64,000 nucleotides of DNA. Origin: JANWVO01 sp964458495 (GTDB lineage: Bacteria; Acidobacteriota; Terriglobia; Bryobacterales; Bryobacteraceae). The position numbers were made by a program, and so were the translations under genes. Below are positions 58,177 to 64,000 of the stretch, piece after piece; position 1 is the stretch's first letter, and every line of letters starts with the position of its first letter. The stretch spans positions 1 through 64,000 of the forward strand of contig CAYWJB010000003.1 of assembly GCA_964458495.1 (NCBI GenBank). The letters run 5' to 3'. Below the pieces are notes generated by a model. It ran no database searches. It worked only from the letters and a program-made list of their open reading frames with translations, and was not told the origin of the DNA.

Positions 58177-58899
58177 TCAACGAAGCCCCAGCCCGCCGTC
58201 CACCTGCAAGACCTGCCCCGTCACGAACGTGCTCGCCCGCAGAAAATAAGCCACCGCGTCCGCGATCTCCTCGCCCGTGCCGGGACGGCCGGCAGGCGTG
58301 GCGCGCGCCATCTTCTGAATCTCCGGATCGCCGCTCTCCTCGAACGGAATCACCCCCGGCGCCACCGAGTTCACGCTGATCCGCGGCGCCAGCGCCTTGG
58401 CCAAACCGCGCGTCAGCGCCACCACTCCGGCTTTGGATGCGCAATAGTGAACGTGCTCCGGCCAGGCAAGAAACGCTCCCATCGAACTGATGTTCACGAT
58501 CCGCCCCTCGCCGCTCCTCTCCATCAGCCGCGCCGCCTCCTGCGCGCAGAAGAACACGGCCTTCAGGTTGACCGAGTGGATGAAGTCCCAGTCGGCTTCG
58601 CTGATTTCGAGCACGGGCGCGCGCGTGAACCGCGCCGCGTTGTTCACCAGCCCGAACAAGCCGCCCTGCTCGCGGCCGATCCGCGCAAACATCTCGCGGA
58701 TCTCGCCCACGCTTTCGAGATTGGCCCGGTACAGCGGCGCGCCGCCGCACAGCTCGGAGACTTCGGCCGCTTCATCTTCCGAGGTCCCGTAATGCAGCAG
58801 CACGCGCCCGCCTTCCGCGTGCAGTCTGAGAGCGATGGCTCTGCCGATGCGGCGCGCCGCCCCGGTCACCAGAATCGTCTTCCCTTGCAGCTCCTGCAT
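58177..58899 (-). CDS. Short-chain dehydrogenase/reductase (pteridine-reductase-like)
   Basis: A 240 aa SDR. Cofactor motif TGAARRIGRAIALRL (Arg residues favour NADPH), NNAARF, catalytic Ser in NISSMGAFLA and the YCASKAG (Tyr-x3-Lys) are intact; the C-terminus FVTGQVLQVDGG is standard. GAARRIG is typical of folate/pteridine reductases, but carbonyl reduction is all that can be claimed. Confidence 0.85.
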   Translation of the reverse strand: MQELQGKTILVTGAARRIGRAIALRLHAEGGRVLLHYGTSEDEAAEVSELCGGAPLYRANLESVGEIREMFARIGREQGGLFGLVNNAARFTRAPVLEISEADWDFIHSVNLKAVFFCAQEAARLMERSGEGRIVNISSMGAFLAWPEHVHYCASKAGVVALTRGLAKALAPRISVNSVAPGVIPFEESGDPEIQKMARATPAGRPGTGEEIADAVAYFLRASTFVTGQVLQVDGGLGLR

Positions 58900-58938
58900 C
58901 GGCGCCTCTCTTCAGATTCCCTCGCGCGCCCGCGCGAT

Positions 58939-59823
58939 TCAGCTCCGCCCGGTCACCCACACGCCCCCGAGCACCAGCGCTCCGCCTGCCGCCACCGGCA
59001 GCGTCACCGGCTCGTGCAGGAACACAAAGCCCGTCGCGGCGGCGATCACCGGCTGCAGATAGCTGAACGCCGCCAGCCGCGACGCGGGCATGTGGTCCAG
59101 GGCGTAGTAGAAAATCAGGTAGCACAGGATCGACGCCAGCAGCGTCATGTAGGCCAGCGCCAGCCAGCCCGCCGGCCCCACGCCGGTGTAATCGAAGCCC
59201 AGCGACTCATGCACCAGCAGGGGCGCCCCGGCGAGCGCCCCCGCCACATAGCCCAGCGCATTCACCGTCAGCGAGTCGTGCCGCCTCGTGATCTCCTTGC
59301 TGAACACCGTGTACAGCGAAAAACAGAAGGCGGCCAGAAACACCAGCGCGTCCCCGGCCAGCGACGCCCCGCGCCCGCCCGCGTCGCCCACGTGCAGCAC
59401 TCCCACGCCCGCCACCGCCGTGAGCATGCCCGCTGCTTTCCTCAGACTGATCCGCTCCTGCCCGCGCAGCGCCGCCAGCGCCATCACCTGCAGCGGCGTC
59501 GTCGCGATCAGCAGCGCCGCGTGCGCCACGCTCGTGCGCGCCATCCCCAGGATGAAAAACACCTGGTTCAGTGTGATCCCGAACACCCCCAGCAGGCCCA
59601 GCAGCGCGAGCTCGCGCGCCGTCCACGCTTCCTGCCGTGGCGCGCTCCACCGCGCCGCCGCATATGCCGGCATCAGCAGCGCCGCCGCCAGCGCCGCCCG
59701 CAGCGGACCAATCAGCAGGGCAGGGAAGTGGTGCAGCGCCGTCTTCGCCACCACATAGTTCGCCCCCCAGATGAGCGTCATCAGCAGGATCAGCGCATAC
59801 AGCGCTCTTGGCACCGGCTTCAC
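58939..59823 (-). CDS. EamA/DMT-family transporter
   Basis: A protein of 294 aa with ten predicted helices in two EamA repeats (IWGANYVVAKTALHHFPALL and the second half beginning LAGDALVFLAAFCFSLYTVF). It likely exports amino acids or metabolites. GTG 59823 overlaps the stop of the enolase-superfamily gene by four bases (GTGA), so it is part of that operon; the frame further upstream is a shadow. Confidence 0.85.
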   Translation of the reverse strand: MKPVPRALYALILLMTLIWGANYVVAKTALHHFPALLIGPLRAALAAALLMPAYAAARWSAPRQEAWTARELALLGLLGVFGITLNQVFFILGMARTSVAHAALLIATTPLQVMALAALRGQERISLRKAAGMLTAVAGVGVLHVGDAGGRGASLAGDALVFLAAFCFSLYTVFSKEITRRHDSLTVNALGYVAGALAGAPLLVHESLGFDYTGVGPAGWLALAYMTLLASILCYLIFYYALDHMPASRLAAFSYLQPVIAAATGFVFLHEPVTLPVAAGGALVLGGVWVTGRS

Positions 59824-60941
59824 CGCGCGCGGAACGTCTCCTCCCTCACGCGCACGGACTCGAGGAAGTCCATGTCGAGCCCGTAGCCGAAGCCCGGCTC
59901 CTCGCGCAGCTCGATCGTGCCCCGCGGCGTCACTTCCACCGGCGGCTCGATGATGTCCCGGCGCCAGTAACGGCGGCTGGCCGACACGTCGCCCGGCAGC
60001 GTGAAATTCTCCAGCGACGCCAGCGCGATGTTGTGCGCCCTCCCCACGCCGCTCTCCAGCATCCCGCCGCACCACACCGGAATCCCGTTCGCCCGGCAGA
60101 CGTCATGCACCGCCTTCGCCTCTGCGAATCCCCCCACGCGCCCCAGCTTGATGTTGATGATCCGGCAGGCGCCCAGCCGGATCGCCTGTTCCGCGTGATG
60201 GCGCGTGCGGATGCATTCGTCCAGGCAAATGGGCGTCTCCAGCTTTTCCTGCAGCCGAGCATGGTCGAGGATGTCGTCGTGCGCCAGCGGCTGTTCGATC
60301 ATCATCAGGCGATACGGGTCCAGCGCCTTCAGCCTCTCGGCATCGGCCAGCGTGTAGGCGCTGTTGGCGTCCGCCATCAGGAGAATGTCCGGGAATTCCC
60401 GCCGCACCGCCTCCACAATGTTCACGTCCCAGCCAGGCTTGATCTTGATCTTGATCCGCTGATACCCGGCGGCGAGTTCGGTGCGGATCTTTTCGATCAG
60501 CGCCTCCGGCGATTCCTGGATTCCGATGGAGACGCCGCAGGGAATCTCCCGCCGCGCGCCCCCGCCGATCGCCTTCCACAGCGGCTCCCCGCGCAGCCGC
60601 GCCTGAAGATCCCGACATGCCGCCTCCAGCCCGCCCCTCGCCATGCGGTGCCCGCGCAGGCGCGAGCCGAAACGCGCCGCCTCCTCCGCAGCCTCCAGCC
60701 GCGCGCCCAGCGCCTCCGGCGCCAGGTAGTCCCGCAAGATCAGCCACGCCCCCTCGGTCCACTCCTCGTTGTAGTGGGGATGCTCGCCGCAGGTCACCTC
60801 CCCCCAGCCGGATACGCCGCCGCTTGAAACCTCCACCAGGATGATCTTGCGTTGCGTGGTGCGCCCGAAACTGGTTTCAAAGAAATGCACCAGCGGCATC
60901 TCCAGCCAGTGCAGGCGAATCCTGTCTATTGTGAATCCCAT
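59820..60941 (-). CDS. N-succinylamino-acid racemase/o-succinylbenzoate-synthase-like enolase
   Basis: A 373 aa enolase-superfamily protein of the OSBS/NSAR group. The capping domain (about 1-125) precedes the barrel with catalytic Lys pair in GYQRIKIKIKPGWD, metal ligands in LLMADANSAYT, MMIEQPLAHDD and ICLDECIRT, and the second base Lys in IINIKLGRVGGF. The upstream GNAT overlaps by 16 bp. In NSAR pathways a GNAT succinylates a D-amino acid, NSAR racemises it and a desuccinylase releases L-amino acid. Menaquinone OSBS activity is the alternative, but no men genes are here. Confidence 0.87.
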   Translation of the reverse strand: MGFTIDRIRLHWLEMPLVHFFETSFGRTTQRKIILVEVSSGGVSGWGEVTCGEHPHYNEEWTEGAWLILRDYLAPEALGARLEAAEEAARFGSRLRGHRMARGGLEAACRDLQARLRGEPLWKAIGGGARREIPCGVSIGIQESPEALIEKIRTELAAGYQRIKIKIKPGWDVNIVEAVRREFPDILLMADANSAYTLADAERLKALDPYRLMMIEQPLAHDDILDHARLQEKLETPICLDECIRTRHHAEQAIRLGACRIINIKLGRVGGFAEAKAVHDVCRANGIPVWCGGMLESGVGRAHNIALASLENFTLPGDVSASRRYWRRDIIEPPVEVTPRGTIELREEPGFGYGLDMDFLESVRVREETFRAR

Positions 60942-61681
60942 AATCCGAAAAGATAAACGCCCGCTTCCGGAGTTCTTTCAAATCCAGTGACAGCCAGCCC
61001 GCGCCGAAAGAGCTCCTCGAATTTGTCGCTCGCCTCCGCCTGAATTCTTTTGGCCTTCTCCGGATCTGTTGCCCGGATTTCAGCGATGTCGGCCGGAATG
61101 GCGATCCGTTCCAGCACGGGGCCGCGGCCGTATTTCCGCCCCTCGAGAATCGCCGTCGCGTGCGGGCTGTCCAGGTGCCATTCGGCGACGCACCGGTCCG
61201 TCGGCAGCCCTCCGTGCAGCGGCGACGTGGTCGTCCCGTACTGGTTGCGCACGTAGCGCCGCACGATCGCGCCCAGCCGCTCGATGTTGAAAAAGGCGTT
61301 CTTCAGCTCCAGCGGATCGAACGTCCACTCCACCAGCCGGATGCCGCGGCTCAGCGCCTCCTCCCGTTGCGCCAGCTTCAACCGACGCCCCACGCCCAGG
61401 TTGCGGTACTCCGGCAGCACGCCCATCATGTGACTGTGCAGGTACATCGCCTCCTGCTTCAGCCCGGGAATCGCCAGCAGAAAACCCACCATGCGCGCCC
61501 CGTCGAAAGCCCCCAGCGTCTGCCCGCCCACCTTCTGCGCCACCACGAACAGCCGCAAAGGCAGCAGTTCGATGTCGGCGAAGCCCCAGATCTCCTTCTG
61601 GAGCCGCACGGCTTCGTTCAGCTCGTCGAGCCCCTTCAGCCCGCGGATTTCGATCCTTCTTTCCTCTTGGCCTGTTGCCAA
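60926..61681 (-). CDS. GNAT acetyl/succinyltransferase partner of NSAR-like enolase
   Basis: A protein of about 251 aa of the predicted GNAT superfamily (COG3375-like) often found beside NSAR. Core motif MMGVLPEYRNLGVGRRLKLAQ is the acyl-CoA site; the RLVEWTFDPLELKNAFFNIERLGA segment and YGTTTSPLHGGLPTDR are typical of the group. TTG 61681 is the start and overlaps mazG by 46 bp; a later start is possible. Acyl donor may be succinyl-CoA. Confidence 0.83.
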   Translation of the reverse strand: MATGQEERRIEIRGLKGLDELNEAVRLQKEIWGFADIELLPLRLFVVAQKVGGQTLGAFDGARMVGFLLAIPGLKQEAMYLHSHMMGVLPEYRNLGVGRRLKLAQREEALSRGIRLVEWTFDPLELKNAFFNIERLGAIVRRYVRNQYGTTTSPLHGGLPTDRCVAEWHLDSPHATAILEGRKYGRGPVLERIAIPADIAEIRATDPEKAKRIQAEASDKFEELFRRGLAVTGFERTPEAGVYLFGLWDSQ

Positions 61682-62463
61682 AGCTCTTCCATCTCCTCGA
61701 TCGTGGTCTCCCCGAATCTCCTGCCCCGCTCCTCCAACCCCCCTTCCACCTGCGCGAACCGCTCGCGGAACTTCGCGTTCGTGCGGCGCAGGGCCTGCTC
61801 GGGATCGACGCCCAGAAAGCGGGCCGCGTTGACCACCGTGAACAGCAGGTCGCCGATCTCGCCCTCGATTTCCTCGCGCGATGCCCCGGCGCGGGCGTTT
61901 TCCAATTCGGCGATCTCTTCCCGGATTTTCCCGAATACGCCTTCGATATCCGGCCAGTCAAAGCCCGCTGCGGCAGCCTTTTTCGACAAATGCGCGGCCT
62001 CCATCAATGCCGGCTGGTTTCTCAAAACGCCGTCCAGCAGGCCGCGTTTTTCCTCGCCGCGCTCGCGCTTTTCCTCCTGCTTGATCTCGTTCCACCGCGC
62101 CAGCACCTGTTCGGCCGTCCGGGCCGTTCCGTCTCCGAACACGTGCGGGTGGCGCCGCACGAGCTTCGCGTTGATCGCATCCAGCGCGTCGGCGATCGTG
62201 AAATGGCCCTCCTCGGCGGCCATCTGCGCGTAAAATACCGCCTGCAGCACCAGGTCGCCCAACTCCTCCGCCAGACCCCGCCAGTCCCGGCGGTCGATGG
62301 CGTCCAGCACCTCGTAGGTCTCTTCGAGCGTGTACGGCTTGATCGAATCGAACGTCTGCTCGCGGTCCCACGGGCAGCCGCCCTCGCCGCGCAGGCGCGC
62401 CATGATTTCCACCAGACGCTCGAACTTCTCGCCGGCGGACTTCTTGTCCGGATCTTCCTGCAT
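61636..62463 (-). CDS. mazG: Nucleoside triphosphate pyrophosphohydrolase MazG
   Basis: A protein of about 275 aa with the two MazG domains. The first has GGCPWDREQTFDSIKPYTLEE and EELGDLVLQAVFYAQ; the second has KIREEIAELENAR and EIEGEIGDLLFTVVNAARFL. All E-x-x-E and E-x-x-D metal sites are intact. ATG 62463 is chosen because a -10 box (TAGGCT, 62483-62478) lies just upstream and the only other ATG (62487) would lie inside the promoter. It cleans aberrant NTPs. Confidence 0.93.
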   Translation of the reverse strand: MQEDPDKKSAGEKFERLVEIMARLRGEGGCPWDREQTFDSIKPYTLEETYEVLDAIDRRDWRGLAEELGDLVLQAVFYAQMAAEEGHFTIADALDAINAKLVRRHPHVFGDGTARTAEQVLARWNEIKQEEKRERGEEKRGLLDGVLRNQPALMEAAHLSKKAAAAGFDWPDIEGVFGKIREEIAELENARAGASREEIEGEIGDLLFTVVNAARFLGVDPEQALRRTNAKFRERFAQVEGGLEERGRRFGETTIEEMEELWQQAKRKEGSKSAG

Positions 62464-62546
62464 GAGGGGAAAAATCCAGCCTAGCATAGCGCCGGCCGTG
62501 GTTCGGCCCGTGGAAACGGGCCGCTTGCCGCAGTATGCTGCGGGAC

Positions 62547-63260
62547 ATGAGGCTCATCATCGCTCTTGCATTGGCCCCGCTCGCTCTCGCCGGCACGCAT
62601 CCGGTGGTCGAGTTCGCCACCAGCGCAGGTTCGCTGAAACTCACCGCCATCCGCCACGCGTCCTTCATGCTCGAGGCCGGCGGAAAGGTCGTTCATGTCG
62701 ATCCCTGGAGCCAGGGTGACTACTCCGGCCTGCCCAAGGCCGACCTCCTTCTCATCACCGATTCGCACGGCGACCACTTCGATCTGAAGGCCATCGAAGC
62801 CGTCCGTCAGGCGGGAACCATCGTCATTGCCCCGCCCGTCGTCGCGGAAAAGCTCCCCGGCGCCCGCGTGCTCGGCAACGGCCAAACCACAGAAGTTCTC
62901 GGCTTCGCCATCGAGGCCGTGCCCATGTACAACCTCAAGCGCGGCCCGGCTGAGGGTCAGGTCTATCACGCCAAGGGCCGCGGCAACGGCTACATCGTCA
63001 CATGGGGCGGCTTCCGCCTGTATATCTCCGGGGACACGGAAGTGACGGCCGAGATGCGCGCGCTGAAAAACATCGGCGCCGCGCTGATCTGCATGAACCT
63101 GCCCTACACCATGCCGCCGGAAGAAGCCGCCGAGGGCGTCAAGGCGTTCCGTCCGAAGACCGCCATCCCGTATCACTACCGCGGTTCGGACCTCGCCGTC
63201 TTCGCCCGGGCGCTGGAGGGCTCGGGGATCGAGGTCAAACTCCTCGACTGGTACCACTGA
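62547..63260 (+). CDS. Secreted metallo-beta-lactamase-fold hydrolase (UlaG-like)
   Basis: A protein of about 237 aa. A signal peptide (RLIIALALAPLALAG) is followed by an MBL core: GGKVVHVDPWSQGDYS, LLITDSHGDHFD (H-x-H-x-D-H variant SHGDHFD), LYISGDTEVTAEM, and the last metal His in AIPYHYRG. The family (COG2220-like) acts on phosphoesters or lactones. Start is ATG 62547 or ATG 62535. Divergent from mazG. Confidence 0.83.
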   Translation: MRLIIALALAPLALAGTHPVVEFATSAGSLKLTAIRHASFMLEAGGKVVHVDPWSQGDYSGLPKADLLLITDSHGDHFDLKAIEAVRQAGTIVIAPPVVAEKLPGARVLGNGQTTEVLGFAIEAVPMYNLKRGPAEGQVYHAKGRGNGYIVTWGGFRLYISGDTEVTAEMRALKNIGAALICMNLPYTMPPEEAAEGVKAFRPKTAIPYHYRGSDLAVFARALEGSGIEVKLLDWYH

Positions 63261-63296
63261 GGCCGCCCGCGCCAGCCAAGCGGCCGGCCGCGCTCG

Positions 63297-63302
63297 TATA
63301 GT
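63297..63302 (+). promoter_or_regulatory. Candidate -10 box of fba
   Basis: TATAGT; transcription would begin near 63309, leaving a leader of about 53 nt that holds AGAGGAG 8 bp before the ATG. No clear -35. Confidence 0.4.
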
Positions 63303-63361
63303 ACACTAAAACTTGAAATCAGGATTCATCCATCCTAATTCCCTGATGAGAGGAGAACCCG

Positions 63362-64000
63362 ATGCCCCTCGTATCGATGCGCCAGCTACTGGATGAGGCC
63401 GCCAAGAAAGGCTACGGCGTTGGCGCCTTCAACGTCAACAATATGGAGCAGATCCAGGCCATCATGGAGGCTGCCCGCGAGACTGAATCGCCTGTGATCA
63501 TTCAGGCCTCGCGCGGCGCGCGCTCCTACAGCCAGGACCGCTTCCTCTACCACCTGATGCTGGCGGCCACCGAGCTGTACCCGGAGATCCCCGTGGTGCT
63601 GCACCTCGATCACGGCAACAGCCCGGCCACCTGCAAATCAGCCATCGAGATGGGCTTCACCTCGGTGATGATGGACGGCTCGCTGCTCGAGGATGGCAAG
63701 ACGCCCTCCAGCTATGATTACAACGTCCGCGTGACGCGCGAGGTGGTCGAAATGGCCCATGCCAAGGGCGTCACCGTCGAGGCCGAAATCGGCACCCTCG
63801 GGGGCATCGAAGATGGCCACGGTGCCGGCGGCACCGGCCTTGAGCACCTCACCGACCCGGACCAGGCCGAACAGTTCGTCAAGGACACCAATTGCGATGC
63901 GCTCGCCATCGCGATTGGCACCTCGCACGGCGCCTACAAGTTCACCAAGAAGCCCGATGGCAGCGTCCTCAAGATGGACCGCCTGATCGAGATCCATCAG
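63362..64000 (+). CDS. fba: Class II fructose-bisphosphate aldolase, 5' part
   Basis: The window ends after 213 codons with no stop, so the gene is cut by the edge. MPLVSMRQLLDEA and GYGVGAFNVNNMEQIQAIM begin the usual N-terminus; the zinc ligands are in VLHLDHG, VEAEIGTLGG and the motif IGTSHGAYKF (later His). It cleaves or condenses fructose 1,6-bisphosphate in glycolysis/gluconeogenesis. The preserved start has a strong AGAGGAG ribosome binding site. Confidence 0.95.
   Translation, partial: MPLVSMRQLLDEAAKKGYGVGAFNVNNMEQIQAIMEAARETESPVIIQASRGARSYSQDRFLYHLMLAATELYPEIPVVLHLDHGNSPATCKSAIEMGFTSVMMDGSLLEDGKTPSSYDYNVRVTREVVEMAHAKGVTVEAEIGTLGGIEDGHGAGGTGLEHLTDPDQAEQFVKDTNCDALAIAIGTSHGAYKFTKKPDGSVLKMDRLIEIHQ

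Noticed and set aside
1..64000. CRISPR arrays, insertion sequences or prophage
   Set aside because: No regularly spaced direct repeats with unique spacers, no transposase or integrase and no phage structural block were seen; the Hcp-like gene alone does not make a prophage.

Overview
The window is high-GC, gene-dense bacterial chromosome. I read it as an Acidobacteriota genome, most likely of the Bryobacterales/Solibacter type. This is an inference from gene content: a two-gene squalene synthase plus hopanoid operon, several twin-arginine-exported sugar enzymes of normally cytoplasmic families, and a tmRNA tag (ANQQFAYAA) that ends in AYAA. I see no insertion sequence, phage, CRISPR array or replication origin. 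Genes are packed into short operons with 1-20 bp gaps or ATGA/GTGA overlaps.

Layout. 1-691 holds two copies of a palindrome-bounded repeat and no convincing gene; 692-1042 is tmRNA. 1155-9587 (minus) is an eight-gene terpenoid operon read ispH > squalene-hopene-cyclase-like > hpnA > hpnG > two zinc dehydrogenases > hpnC > hpnD, headed by an extended -10 promoter. 9704-10165 is tadA. 10232-14624 (plus) is a MacAB-like exporter (two permeases, adaptor, ATPase), followed by an ATP-grasp gene. 15616-19188 holds purH, an NAD isocitrate dehydrogenase and a coiled-coil lipoprotein. 19310-21978 is a ceramidase-like gene coupled to a Tat-exported DegT-fold protein. 21979-22625 holds two more, near-identical, copies of the repeat. 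22626-28136 holds a UxuA-like isomerase, a lactate-utilisation pair (LutC and a LutB-LutA fusion) and a Tat-exported Gfo/Idh/MocA protein. 28238-30725 has tRNA-Ser, ubiX and a gamma-glutamyltransferase.

30726-31228 is non-coding but contains two strong hairpins that could be a small RNA. 31229-37169 has a circularly permuted ATP-grasp gene and a histidine kinase / sigma-54 activator pair with a textbook sigma-54 promoter in front of the kinase. 37241-41424 holds a secreted beta-helix protein, a ROK kinase and a sugar MFS transporter. 41624-42552 is a convergent pair: an Hcp/tail-tube-like protein and a papain-like cysteine protease. 42616-46367 is a second adaptor plus two-permease exporter without an ATPase. 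46458-53478 holds an M20 hydrolase, a DUF1624 membrane protein, a GNAT, RtcB with archease, and an esterase.

53518-54210 is a rhodanese gene followed by an ArsC/Spx-like thioredoxin-fold gene whose first active-site cysteine is an in-frame UGA, with a SECIS-like hairpin just downstream: a probable selenoprotein that ordinary gene calling truncates. 54375-64000 holds a class III aminotransferase, a methyltransferase, yraN, galT, an SDR, an EamA transporter, an N-succinylamino-acid-racemase-like enolase with its GNAT partner, mazG, a secreted metallo-beta-lactamase-fold protein and the 5' part of a class II fructose-bisphosphate aldolase gene.

The most interesting items are the candidate selenoprotein (53518-53859), the hopanoid operon with its two dehydrogenases and a cyclase-like protein without a canonical DXDD motif, the sigma-54-controlled two-component operon, the Hcp-like/protease pair, the two-hairpin element at 30745-30834, and the four-copy palindromic repeat.
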